Positions 1 to 10,529 of a stretch of 64,000 nt of DNA are shown here, one piece after another. The DNA is from Sipunculus nudus (lineage: Eukaryota; Annelida; Sipuncula; Golfingiida; Sipunculidae), in assembly GCA_026874595.1 (NCBI GenBank), contig CM049317.1, forward strand, positions 52,409,618 to 52,473,617, written 5' to 3'. The notes beneath the pieces were generated by a model. That model was not told where the DNA came from and did not search any database. It was given only the letters and a program-made list of their open reading frames with translations. The first letter of the stretch is position 1. The number at the start of each line of letters is the position of its first letter. A program made the translations under genes and the position numbers.

Positions 1-802
1 AATTATTTTCTTAGCAGAGAAATGAATACTCTAATTTTTCGTTCTTTTCCATAAATTGCTCTGTTTAATCGGAATTCATCTAAATATACAACAGTGTTTG
101 CTAAAGAAGAAAAAAAAAACAGAAAAAAATTCACTTTATTTTTTCTGTGTCCTATTCTTTCACTTCGCTTAACCATGCTTTTTTAACAATATGACGTTCA
201 CGTCCGAGTCATACTTCAGCTTAATTTCTCAACTGTACCGGCTGTTTAAAAAATGATTGGACATGCGCAAATCCCACGCATACGATAATGAGTTACATGT
301 GGACGTGTAATGTAATGACAGGCTAAGTTGCAGTTACTTCATGTAAATAAATGCAAAGTCTATGAAGGTGGTGTTACGAGGGTTATTTTTAGCCCATATT
401 ATACTTTCAAATTTAATAACACTAAGAGCACATTGCGCAGAATCGGGCCAACAAGAGTGCACCACCCCCCCCCCACCAATCTCCGACCGACTTTCTATGT
501 AATATCGCGGAATAACTTTCAAAATTCTAAATAGCTGCTAAGAAAATTATAGTACGAAAATAATTAAAAGAAGACGAGAAATACCAATCATGTTTACATC
601 AAGTTTAATTACTGTATATACTTTTATCTGCAGGTATTAATAAATGTATAGAAGCTAGCTATCCCGGGTACCTTATTTCTCAAATGATTAATAGGTGAAC
701 TTTTTCTCTTCTTTTGAGTCTTAAAATGTGACAAGGATAAAGAAATTCTCTGCTGTTTCTTATACGTATATATACTCTACACACCATAACTCTGAATTGA
801 AG
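1..802. other. Unassigned AT-rich DNA
   Basis: No coding region, RNA gene or repeat boundary is recognised. A short poly-C run lies near 466-475. The short open frames here show no domain and are treated as chance. Confidence 0.5.
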
Positions 803-1890
803 ACAGTTAATACTGGGGTAACACAAGGTACTAGGAACGATTCTGTTTTTAATTATATCTCAAAGATTTACCCGCTATGGATATAATGCACGCTAAATGT
901 TCAATTTAAGCTGATGACATCACTCTCTTCGCAGACGGTTTCAATTGCGATTCATCAAAACATAAGCTACAGAGTGTCGTTAAAAACAAACTAGTTGTTA
1001 ACACCACTAAAGCAGCTAAAATGGTAATACATTCCTAACAACGCAAAACATCAGATACAGTACAAATCAGAACTGATGAATATGCTATCTCGAGCTTTGG
1101 AGAATACTGTCACCTTAGCCTCATACACTGTTAGAAAAAAGGGTTCCAACTAGAACCCAAAAAGGTTCTTCAGAGTGGACTGAGTGGGGAACCTTTTAAG
1201 GTACCAGCTAGAACCTTCAAGCTGGGTTCTTTTTGGAACCTCCCTAAGGTTCTTTTATGGAACCTATAAGGTTCTATAAAGAACCTCTTTAGAGGTTCTG
1301 AGAAGAACCCTCTAAGGTTCTTCACAGTGGACTGAGTGGGGAACCTTAAAAGATTCTTGGTGGAACCCATGTGTAGGGTTCTTTATAGAACCTTCAATGC
1401 ATTTTATTTAAGAAAACAGTCTATGATGTCCTATTATACGTTTTGGATAAATTTATTACGTCATATGTCCATACATATTTGACAGAGTGTTGATTGATAT
1501 GCAAAAAAAGTTAAAAGCAAGTGGGTACCTGCAAGGATCATAGGTGAAAACATATATATATATATTTGAATCCTTTAAATGTGATGAAACCTTCAAAGCA
1601 TAATTATAATTGATTCTCATCTCACATGGAAACCTCTTCCTTCTGCAGTGTATAAAAAGTTATGTTGCAAAACCTGTTAAATGGACTTACAGAAGTATCT
1701 GCTCACAATATATAATGTGTTAATTATAAAGTCAACCGTAGACTATGGCTTACTGTATGGGGCAGTTGTCGTGGAACTTTCCGTACCGCTATTCAGCGTA
1801 TCCAGTTTCGGGCGGCTGAAATTATCATAAGGAACTATGACCAGTCACAAGGTAGTTCAGAGTTACTCGAAGAGATTGGTTTGATAACAA
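803..1890 (+). pseudogene. Decayed LINE reverse transcriptase fragment
   Basis: Three blocks read like the palm and post-palm parts of a non-LTR reverse transcriptase. Around 806-875 the frame gives VNTGVTQG, the degenerate form of the GVPQGS motif that precedes the catalytic motif. Around 911-1038 it gives ADDITLFADG followed by KLVVNTTKAAKMVIHS, matching the (Y)ADD catalytic motif and the typical NKLxxNxxKTKxMxxHS stretch. Around 1720-1885 it gives IQRIQFRAAEIIIRNYD, the conserved LQKRAARII-type tail. Frames shift and stops occur, and a short repeat splits the second and third blocks. No endonuclease or tail is seen, so this is an old, truncated copy. The clade cannot be assigned by eye; a Jockey/CR1/RTE-like enzyme is most likely. 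Confidence 0.7.
1126..1421. mobile_element. Short GGTTCT/AGAACC-rich repeat (likely MITE)
   Basis: About 300 bp made almost entirely of the hexamer AGAACC and its complement GGTTCT in alternating orientation, so much of it can fold on itself. CACTGTTAGAAAA near 1126 and AAGAAAACAGTC near 1410-1421 are possible short inverted ends. It sits inside the LINE remnant, which gives its relative age. No protein is encoded. The family is inferred only from its self-complementary structure. Confidence 0.5.
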
Positions 1891-2499
1891 TCTAGTAGCG
1901 TTTTTTTTTTACATTTTTCTGTTGTAAGTTATCAATGAATAAACGGTTTAGCATCTTCGTATCTACGTGGTAAGTTTTTGTTTTATTAAGACACCCGCAA
2001 TTATTCAACTCGCTCAACCAGTAACAATAAATGTGTCCTCCAAATCCATGCATCAAATCCTTATTTTTATGCAGGTATTTAACTGTGGAACACCTTTCCC
2101 AATAACATCAAGTGCGCCCAAAATTTGCTGCGTTTTAAAAAAATTATCCCTTTCATACTTTATAAATCTTGCAGCTGTATCATAGTTTTGTGTTCTGTGC
2201 ACAGTCAAAGTATCCAGCATAATCGTTTGCATGTTGCTATCTTATCACTCTTAGTTTACCGACATGTACAGGTTAATCTAATGTTTTTAAAGTATAATCG
2301 ATCGTTTTGTATTAGTTTTATATTCATAGTATTTCATTTGTTTTGTAAAGTGTGCGCATATATAATTATCATGTTGGTCATAATACTTCTTCATTTTTAT
2401 ACCTTTAACATGCACTGCCTACATCGGGAGTGTTCTTCTGGTGCAGACTGCCCTGCAAAAATGTTGTAATAAATGAATTAATGATTTAATTTATAAACG
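1891..2499. other. Unassigned AT-rich DNA
   Basis: No recognisable gene or repeat. An open frame at 2125-2469 encodes 114 hydrophobic residues of biased composition with no domain and is not called. Confidence 0.4.
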
Positions 2500-2620
2500 G
2501 AATATGATGAAATTTTCAGGTAAGCTGGGCAATGATATAAGGACTAATTAAATTCTGGGGGTGATCTGGATCACCATTCTGTTGTACAAACTATATTTTG
2601 AAATAGGCATTCATTGATAC
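2500..2620 (+). repeat. Dispersed repeat family D, copy 1
   Basis: Contains ATGAAATTTTCAGG, a spacer, then GGGGGTGATCTGGATCAC. This resembles the GATTTTGGTGG...GATCC core of the copies near 22.5 kb and 62.4 kb. It is a partial, diverged copy without clear ends. Confidence 0.4.
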
Positions 2621-2791
2621 GTTCAGATGGAACGATTGCTGCGGACATATTCCTTGAACAACCATGTCCGGCGTTCTTCATAATGACACAAAACTGTAGA
2701 TGTTTGTACTGAACATTAACACGCCATCTGACGTAACAGAAGATAATGACATTATTCCTGACACATGAGATGTCTCAAGATCTGTTTTATA

Positions 2792-2875
2792 GGTTTACTT
2801 CTTCAATTCGATGAAACCCGATACCCGAACATTATTTGCATTTCAGATAGATAATCCCGGGTAAAACAGTAAAGA

Positions 2876-2948
<73 letters not shown>

Positions 2949-3145
2949 CCAAAAAAAGGGGCGGATAAGGGCTAATAAGATTCCAGATCCGTATTTACAC
3001 CGTAAGTTTCACGGATTAGTCCGACTTTTTTCTGTTTCTTTTTCTTTTTTTTTCCCTCTTTCTAGGTCAATTCTTCATTTCGATGAAACCCAGTACCCGA
3101 ACATGATTTGCAATTCAGATACATAATCACGGGTAAACCTACACT
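2792..3145 (+). repeat. Direct repeat pair flanking a (TA)n tract
   Basis: Two roughly 80-bp blocks (2792-2870 and 3063-3145) share CGATGAAACCC, ACCCGAACAT and CGGGTAAA in the same order. Between them lies a (TA)n run (about 2878-2947) followed by AGGGGCGGAT and a block containing GATTCCAGATCCGTATTT. A similar block follows the (TA)n run at 4650-4705, so the flank travels with the microsatellite. Confidence 0.55.
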
Positions 3146-3263
3146 AAAGAGGATAATATACTATAAGTCAGATACGAACGGCCCTAGGTTTCAAATTACC
3201 CAGACCAGCGCTAAACAAGTAACTACTACCTCGCTGTATTAATATGTTTATTTTATAAACTGC

Positions 3264-3317
<54 letters not shown>
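3264..3317. repeat. (TA)n microsatellite
   Basis: An uninterrupted TA dinucleotide run of about 50 bp. No gene is adjacent. Confidence 0.9.
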
Positions 3318-3320
<3 letters not shown>

Positions 3321-3737
3321 TGTACTCCCGACTAATGTGCCTTGGCCGAAAAATGCAACACGAAATAATATGGGTCCACATGCTACATAGGATAACCTTA
3401 AAACAGTAGAAAATGTTTAGAAAACTGCAGCACCTTCTTCGGTCAATTAAAATCGTGATCAGCTGGAGGTATTAACTACCACACATGGAACCACAGAAAA
3501 TTTCCTATTTAGCAGGTGCAGTGATATAAGTGTTTTACAGTTTTACAGAACGTGTACTTTATTTCTCTGCATGATACAGTAACACATAAATATGAAAGTT
3601 TAATCTTGGAAGAAAGTTACTGTTGTAAATACTGTTGTCAGAATTTACCATTAAATATCATTGAAGCGCACTAGCAATTAACTCTTCGGTGAGTTTAACA
3701 TTTAATCTTTTTTTTAAGATTTTTTTTTTTGGTAGAG

Positions 3738-4085
3738 GCAATCTATATACAACTGCAGAGTTCCATTTCGGTTTGGGAAAACATGACAGGGCGGTAATAC
3801 AAGATTCCTGTCGGTTTTTGTTGTCACCAAGGCCCGGTGTTTACTGCACATGCAGCACCTTGGCGTTAGGCATCCACATTACTGGGTCATAACATCGAGG
3901 AACATCCCAATGACGCACTCATTTTGTGAATGATACAGGGCTCTTGGGTACGGCCTTCTATTATGCCTGCAGACCGCCCCGCCTGGGCTTGGACTGACCG
4001 TAAAAATCTCCCCACTCCTCGGCTGGGATTTAAACTCTCAACCTCCCAGCTTTGATTCCTTTGCACTGCCCCTAAGCAACAGAAC
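3738..4085 (-). mobile_element. tRNA-derived SINE, family A, copy 1
   Basis: Read on the minus strand this starts with a tRNA-like head. It contains GAGTTTAAATCCCAGC, one change from the pol III B-box consensus GTTCRANNC (4027-4035). An AGTGGGGAGATTTTTACGGTC-like spacer follows, then a body with CCCGGGCGG-like and GGTGTTTACTGCACATGC blocks. The same order occurs in the copies at 27.4 and 58.9 kb. Such non-coding elements are transcribed by RNA polymerase III and copied by a LINE enzyme. Clear target duplications were not identified. Confidence 0.6.
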
Positions 4086-4173
4086 CATTAATCTTATTCA
4101 GTCATTCCTACCAACTAAAGTAACACCGGAAAAATGGTGACATTTGGGACCTGAAAGCATTCATAGATCGCAT

Positions 4174-4203
4174 CCCCCTCCCCCCCCCCCCCCCCCCCCC
4201 CCC
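4174..4203. repeat. Poly-C tract
   Basis: About 30 nearly pure C residues. Confidence 0.9.
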
Positions 4204-4641
4204 ACCCGACATCTGTATTAACATCCAAATTGTGATCAACCCGTATCTCAGCTCACTATTCAAAATTTATTCAATGAAGTTCATAGAAAGTATTTTGTGA
4301 TATTGCATAAAGATATAATTTTGAAAAGGAGAGAATTAGAATATCCCTATTTTGCACAATTTGTTTCCCCAAAGGTCGTCAAAGGATGCATTCCGGCGAC
4401 CACACAGCAGCCACATTTTGTGACGACCGCCAGATATTTGTATGACGTCATGATTATCTTACATTTCAATAAACTACCATGCGGAATACATCACCATGAC
4501 GACGTTTTAAACACTGGCCGATGGAAGTTGATGGTAACTTAATTGTTCATTAGATAACCCTAAAACTTCTGAATTATTTATAATAAAATTGCGGAATAAT
4601 GGGTCATGGGCAAGGAAGAGGTGATCACATTTTGGGCATTG

Positions 4642-4645
<4 letters not shown>

Positions 4646-4702
<57 letters not shown>

Positions 4703-4770
4703 TTAGCAGACAGAGGGGCGAATTTGGCGTGATACGGATTCTAGATCCGTATTTTAGTTTCCCCGAACCC
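4646..4770. repeat. (TA)n microsatellite with conserved flank
   Basis: A TA run (about 4646-4700) is followed by AGGGGCGAATTTGG and GGATTCTAGATCCGTATTT. This flank resembles the block next to the TA tract at 2947-2990. Confidence 0.6.
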
Positions 4771-4949
4771 TCCGAATAAATTCAGAGTTCAGAATTCATT
4801 TATAAAAACAATATCATATTCGGACTGAAGTCATACTTAATCTTTCATTGCCCAAACAAAAAAGCTTACTAGCTGGAAGTGTATCAGTCGCTGAATTCCA
4901 CGTGAAAAGTTTAAGTAAATCTTCCCGGTGAATAGGCCAACTAAATCTC

Positions 4950-5362
4950 AAAGACAATCTGTTATAATCCAGAAGTAAAGGTTCAGGTAAAATCCCAAAG
5001 GCAAACTGAAGACAATCTGTATAAAATCTGTAAAAAGTCTGTATAAAGTCCGTAGAATATCTGTAACTAAGCAATTATCAGAGAAGGTCCCAAGACTGAC
5101 GAGAAAGTCGCACCCTTTCGTGCCCGCTGGTATTTTTCTTCCCTCTGGCTCTAAACACAGCCCCTATTTATAGCTTCTTCACCCGAAATCCAGAAACTTC
5201 CATTCCGGAATCTTGTAGACTACACCGAACACGCTGTCTTTACACTGGGCGGGTAAGCCAGAGTTCAACTAGTGCGGTTCCCATGGTAACGCACAGGGCT
5301 TGTGCCTAACACGAATCAGGCATATATCAAGCCATGCACATAATAAACAGATACATGTTACA
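4950..5362 (-). repeat. Truncated 3' LTR of LTR element copy 1
   Basis: On the minus strand it begins TGTAACATGTATCTG at 5362, directly after the polypurine tract. It shares long blocks with the 5' LTR: ACTGGGCGGGTAAGCCAG, CTAAACACAGCCCC, and the TATAAATA promoter box at 5165-5172. Similarity fades near 4950, so the R/U5 part is missing or replaced. Confidence 0.75.
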
Positions 5363-5374
5363 CTCCCCCTCCTG
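5363..5374 (-). other. Polypurine tract of LTR element copy 1
   Basis: Minus-strand CAGGAGGGGGAG lies immediately before the 3' LTR start. This is where plus-strand DNA priming is expected. Copy 2 has the same purine run at the equivalent place. Confidence 0.75.
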
Positions 5375-5599
5375 TAAGAAAAAAAAAGAAAGTTTTCTCT
5401 AAAAACTTTCTTTTTGCATTCACAATCACTAAGTTTTTACAACATTAAAAAAAAAAACTTCTTATTAACAACACTGCATAAACATCTCGTTTACAACAAT
5501 TCATTAACATCTCGGTAAGCAGTCAGCAAGTACAATGTCTTCCCCTTTAATATGTCTGATTTCAAGATTATAATCCTGTAAAAAAAAATCCATCTAAAA

Positions 5600-5960
5600 A
5601 ATCTTTGATTTTTCACTTCAACTTGTTCATGAACGTGTGGGGATTGTGATCACTGAAGACAATGATAGGCTTGACTGATGAAGTAGCATAAACTTCAATA
5701 TGTTGCAATGCTAAAAACACAGCCAAACATTTGTTTTCAATAGTGGAGTAGTTTGTCTGGTTTGCATAAAACTCTCTCGAAAAATAACAAATTGGATGAT
5801 CTATGCCATCAATGCCTTCTTGTAACAAAACAGCACCAACAGCAGTATCACTAGCATCTTCAGCTAGGTACAGAAAAGTCTGGAGCTGCTTAAACTGGAG
5901 ACCCTTGCAGTTTGCTTTCAAATTCTGAAAAGCATTTTCACCCTGAACATTCCATACAAA
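5600..5960 (-). pseudogene. RNase H domain of LTR element copy 1
   Basis: An open stretch at 5921-5613 carries DASDTAVGAVLLQ (first catalytic Asp region), ICYFSREF, NYSTIENKCLA (conserved Glu region), LALQHIEVY and IVFSDHNP (third Asp). This matches the RNase H that follows RT in gypsy-type elements and removes the RNA template. It lies downstream of RT and next to the 3' LTR, with no integrase after it. Joining to RT requires frame changes. Confidence 0.8.
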
Positions 5961-5989
5961 CTTTATCCATAAAAAGTCAAAGATTCAGC

Positions 5990-6870
5990 AGAAAACTTCC
6001 TGTAGTATCCAACCATACCAAGAAAACGCATTATTTGCTTTTTGTTTTCTTGTCTAAGAAATGCAGAAATAGCACTTACTTAAGCATCAACAGGTTTAAC
6101 TTAACCCTGCTCTACAACATGACCCAAAATGTTACTTGTGCATGACAAAACTCAGGTTTGACTAAGTTGACGGTCAGACATGCTTCGCTGAGTTTTTCGA
6201 AGAGATCACAAAGAATCTGCAGATGTTTCTCCCAGGTGTCGCTGTATACTATGAGGTCATCAATATATGCGTCGCAGCCCTGAATGTTTTTTACAACCAT
6301 ATGGATGAGGCGCTGGAACGTGGCTGGCGAGTTCTTCAAGCCAAACGGCATAACCTTATATTGGTACAGTCCTGGCGGCGTCACAAACGCGGACACTTCT
6401 TTCGCTCGTTCTGTTAGCGGAACTTGCCAGAATCCTATTAGCTTGTCAAATTTGGAGACATATCTGGAGCTACCGACTCTATCAATACACTCTATCAATT
6501 CTCGGAATCGGGAACGTGTCAGTCTTGATGACAGAGTTCAGTTTTCGATAATCGGTGCACATACGGAAACTTCCATCAGGTTTTAGCACAAGAATACATG
6601 GTGAACTCCAGGTACTGTTACATGATTCAGTAATATCATTGTCCAGCAAATATTGAACCTCATCTTGTAGATACTTTTGCTTTTCTAGATTGAGTCTTTA
6701 AGGATGCTGCTTGACTGCGTTTGCCTCGCCAACATTGACGTCATGGCACAATTTGCTAGTTCGATTTGGAATGCCACAAAACAAATGTTCATAATTCCGA
6801 AGCAGGTTCGTGAGGTCTTTTTGTTGTTGCGCGGTAAGGTGTGACAGTTTGGCATCCAGGTATTTAAGCA
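5990..6870 (-). pseudogene. Reverse transcriptase domain of LTR element copy 1
   Basis: The best-preserved stretch (6498-6112) contains SKFDKLIGFWQVPL (catalytic Asp of motif A), FGLKNSPATFQR, and CDAYIDDLIVYSDTW (the YIDD box). These are hallmarks of Ty3/gypsy reverse transcriptases. The N-terminal third (about 6870-6500) is present only as frameshifted sequence recognisable by comparison with copy 2. The enzyme would copy element RNA into DNA inside a virus-like particle; this copy cannot. Confidence 0.85.
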
Positions 6871-6883
6871 CGTCTGAGTTGTT

Positions 6884-8060
6884 TTATGGTGCTGTTCCAC
6901 ACTGAATGTCTACATCACACTTACAATTAGTATCTACTTTAACTGGGTCAGGGTCAGTGTTTACACAATTAACAGCAGTAACATTATGTTTAACATCTGA
7001 TGTGCTATTTCTGTCATAATATGGTTTCAACATGTTAACATGGCACAGATGTTTCTTCTTACGCCTATCTGGTGTCAACAGTATGTAATTTAAATCAATG
7101 ACTTTCTTGTCAACAATGTAAGGACCAAAATACCTAGCTTGTAGAGGTCTGCCAGGTGTGGGGAGGAAGGCAAGGACCTTTTCACCAGGCTCAAACGTCC
7201 TACTCACAGTGATCTTGTTATACTTTGTTTTCATTTTACTTTGTGCAGATTTTCGATTTGATTTTTCAATCTCACAAGCATTGTGTAGTTTAGTGCCAAA
7301 GTCTGAGACATACTGCAGTGAACTAAGAGAATCAGAATTTTCACACAAGAGTTTTTCTTTAAGCAATTTTTAGGACATTGAACTGAGTGTCCGAAAACTA
7401 GTTCAAATGGACTGATACCCAAGGAGTCTTGAAAGGATTCTCTGACAGCAAACAGCAATAGGTGGATTCCTTCATCCCAGTCTTTCTGTGTGTCATAGCA
7501 ATAAGTCCTGATCATGTTTTTTAATGTCTGGTGAAAACGCTCGAGGGCGCCCTGACTTTCTGGATGGTATGGCGAAGGACTGTACTGTTTTATATCTAGT
7601 TCAAGCATAACTAGCTGGAATAAGCCAGACATAAAATTAGAACCTTGGTCAGACGGGGCAGATTTTGGCAATCCAAAAGTTGTAAAAAGATGGTCTGAGC
7701 TTTGACATCACTTTTAACATAATTTTGCGCAATGGTTTTGCCTCAGGGAACCTGGTAGATGCGCACACAATTGTCAGCAAGTATTCATGTCCAGATTTTG
7801 TTTGGGCAGTGGTCCAATACAATCAACAATAAACATTCTGAATGGTTCCTCGAAAGCAGGAATAGGCCTAAGTGGGGCCTTAGGAGGATTCTGATGTGGC
7901 TTGCCTACCCTCTGGCATGTATGGCATGATTTACAATATTGTACAACATCTTTCCTGAGGTTAGGCCAATAGAAGTGTGTACTGACTTTCTGATAAGTTT
8001 TATTGATACCTAAATGGCCAGACAAAAGGAGCCTCATGTGCCTTGCTTAGAATTTCATTG
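6884..8060 (-). pseudogene. Integrase domain of LTR element copy 1
   Basis: Three frame-broken blocks. The first (8037-7774) has the zinc-binding N-terminus, with GHLGINKTY and CKSCHTCQ, then FIVDCIGPLP with the first catalytic Asp. The second (7671-7231) has SDQGSNFMSG (second Asp) and ESQGALERFHQTL (catalytic Glu), then FGHSVQCP. The third (7366-6884) has the C-terminal module, with FEPGEKVLAFLP and RYFGPYIV, a GPY/F-type signature. The N-terminal zinc module carries a frameshift. The block lies before RT in transcription order, the reverse of ordinary gypsy elements. Confidence 0.85.
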
Positions 8061-8195
8061 CGAAAGCTTTTGGGCACTACTATTTGATGTTTGATGGCCC
8101 GCTCATCATCATGCTTTCTGTTGACTACAGGTTCTTTGGAAGCAGCTGCAGAACTCTTTCAATTTGCTAGGAGAAAAACGGAAATACTATTTGTC

Positions 8196-8440
8196 TTAGC
8201 CCTGGGCAGTGGAGGGGTAAAACGCTCGGCGCTCTCCGCTGACGATCTGGGTTCGATCCCCGGCGTAGCTATATGCGTGGGCTGTAGTTGCTTGTCCAAT
8301 GTCGGTGGTTTCCTACGGATGCTCCGGTTTCTTCAACCTCAATTAAGAGACTATTAAACGCCACCAATCGTAACATGGTGAGTGCCTCATTAGTTATTTT
8401 GATTAGTAACACAATCCATATAAAGTAAATAAAATTATAA
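8196..8440 (+). mobile_element. tRNA-derived SINE, family B, copy 1
   Basis: Begins with a tRNA-like head. GTGGAGGGGTAAAACGCTCG stands in the A-box region, and the near-perfect B box GGTTCGATCCCC lies at 8250-8261. The body has CGGTGGTTTCCTACGGATGC and a tail with CGCCACCAATCGTAACATGG, ending in an A/T-rich run. It lies opposite in orientation to the surrounding retrotransposon and interrupts it. Related copies lie near 17.0 and 19.0 kb. Confidence 0.7.
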
Positions 8441-8626
8441 ATAAAGTGTACTTAAAAAAAAATACCAGATCATGTTAAAACCATTCCATATGAATAAGTG
8501 AGGTATGTCTGAATTAATAATATACCCAAAATTGACAAGAAAAGACTTTTTTCCTTATTGGACATACTGGTTATAGATTTATACTTATACGATGAAAATT
8601 ATGTACACATATACACATATATGTAT

Positions 8627-8630
<4 letters not shown>

Positions 8631-8683
<53 letters not shown>

Positions 8684-8684
8684 A
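8631..8684. repeat. (AC)n(AT)n microsatellite
   Basis: An AC run passes directly into an AT run, inside the segment inserted in LTR element copy 1. Confidence 0.9.
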
Positions 8685-8869
8685 CACGGCAGATATAACA
8701 CGTAAAGATATCAAGATGTTCACCTTCTCCGCTGTATTATCAAGTAAGTAAAGTGAACAACGACAGTGACTAAAATGAATGACCACAGGGTACTAATTAA
8801 CAATGATGTAGGTATTGAGAGTATTTCCCTGCCTTCCCCTTTCTCATACAAATAAAACTGAACATGAAC

Positions 8870-9260
8870 TCATGGTCGCCATTTACGCATAAGCACTCAA
8901 TTTTTAACATAGAATAAAACTGGGTTTTGTGACAGTTCATCTTTAGAAACTGCCCTGGGAAACAAACATGAAATATCAGGGTCCTTATGCTGTTCCGCAA
9001 AAAGTTCTGACCTTAAAAAATGCTGCATCCTGTACGAGCGAGTGAAGCTGAACACTGTGAAGCGAAACTGAAGTGCTTGTTTGAAAACAAACCATTAACA
9101 AGTGCATGTGCACCAGTTAGAGACTTGTTAGAAAATGAAAAAAATGTTTGCTAACATGAGAGTTTCGCCTGAACCAGTGTCCTTCAAAATTCTAATAGGG
9201 GTAGAATCTGAAAAAATCACTTAAAGTGATACAAAACCATCATGTATAATGGCTCAAATA
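8870..9260 (-). pseudogene. Aspartic protease region of LTR element copy 1
   Basis: The minus strand encodes IRILKDTGSGETLML, with the retropepsin D-T-G triad at 9181-9173. This enzyme family cleaves Gag-Pol polyproteins as a dimer. The region lies between gag and integrase. Only the active-site loop is clear. Frames downstream toward 8870 are broken. Confidence 0.65.
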
Positions 9261-9279
9261 ACTCCATTACAGAGTCAGG

Positions 9280-10395
9280 AGAGGAATCTACTACCTCAAT
9301 TTTATCAAACAAAGAACTGACACCTGGCACTGTCAGCCATAAACTCTTTTTCAGAGTCACAAAAGGAATTTACATCCTTTTTACAATAAAACTCCTCATG
9401 GGAGTCAACAGAGGAATTTTCCTTAGCAGAAACAAACTTCTGTTTGTCATAAGAGGACCTGGCCTCATTTGAAATAATCTCGCAAAAGTCATGAAAGGAC
9501 TTAGCCTTATTTATAGGATACTCCTCGCAGGAGTCTTGAAAGGACTTAGCCTTATAGTTCCTTGCAGCAATCAAATGAGGTGCTTACCCTGCAAGCTACG
9601 GATTCTTCTTTGGACTCAGACGGCACGTTGGTCTCTGTAGCATCAAACTCTTTTTTAGAGTAAATAAGGAAGTTGTACCCCTTATTTACATGAAAAAAGC
9701 TTGACTCTTGTACTATACTATGCATTGGTTTTAAATCAAAACCAGAAGGTTGGCTCTTCGGTTTATTTGTATGTTTCCAGCAGATATTAGATGACCTTCC
9801 TTTTTGCAGTAATTATTGATTTTCTTTGAAAATGGCTGGTCTTTATTTGACTCAGACACAGCAGACGTGGACTGAGGTGTAGCAAGGGACTATCAGGACG
9901 GACTACTATTACTAGGTAACTTCGCCTTAAACTTCTTTTGACCATACTGATTTACATTCTTGTCAGAGAATGATTGGTTTGATTTGCTAATAACGGACAT
10001 TTTATGTGTTAATGAATAATCATCAGCTAATTGAGCAGCAATGTCAAGTGTATCAGGACTTAAATTCTTAAAGCAAAATCAACTGGCGCAAATTGTGACA
10101 ATCTTTCATTACATTTTAAGAACTACACCAGCGATCAAACAACTGCTTTTTAGTCCTAGCAAATTCTACGTAGGTCTGTTCTTTGCGCTTTTCCCAATTT
10201 CTGAATCTCTGGCGGTAAGCCTGTGGAACTAACTCCTAACCTTTAAGGATTAACCATTTAACCTGGTCATAGTCAGCAGCGGTATAAATTCCTCTGGCCT
10301 TGCCAGTCAATACACAACAACTGATCCTATGTCAAATGTTCCAGAAGATCAGGGTCTGAATCTTAAACAAATGCCTCAGGTTTGAAATCTGCCAT
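9280..10395 (-). pseudogene. gag region of LTR element copy 1
   Basis: Begins at an ATG (10395-10393) followed by ADFKPEAFV, then a stop, so the reading frame is broken early. A deletion near 10.31 kb removes several hundred bases still present in copy 2. A nucleocapsid zinc knuckle is recognisable at about 9783-9825 (NNYCKKEGHL) but has lost its first cysteine and drifts out of frame. A spacer at 9305-9574 contains imperfect repeats such as AKSFQDSCEE and AKSFHDFCE, longer than in copy 2. Gag would form the particle shell and bind RNA. Confidence 0.65.
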
Positions 10396-10506
10396 GTTAA
10401 GATGTTAAAACAATAACAAAAAACCACTGAGATAAATCTTGTAAACAAAATATCGTAATTAATATGTCTAGGTCAAGGCCTAATAAATTTTTAAAACTTT
10501 TAAGCT

Positions 10507-10523
10507 TCCCGGACGAGCCCCAA
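10507..10523 (-). other. Primer-binding site of LTR element copy 1
   Basis: Seven bases past the 5' LTR the minus strand reads TGGGGCTCGTCCGGGA. This is close to the complement of the tRNA-Pro 3' end used by some vertebrate retroviruses, one G shorter. It indicates tRNA-Pro priming, or a closely similar tRNA. Confidence 0.6.
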
Positions 10524-10529
10524 ATTTTA

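Noticed and set aside
1170-1370. 66-residue minus-strand frame
   Set aside because: It is a translation of the AGAACC/GGTTCT repeat.
2125-2469. 114-residue hydrophobic plus-strand frame
   Set aside because: Biased Phe/Ile/His/Cys composition in AT-rich DNA, no domain, no splice context.
8216-8290. True tRNA gene at the B-box match
   Set aside because: No complete cloverleaf is apparent and the same body follows at other loci, so it is a SINE head.
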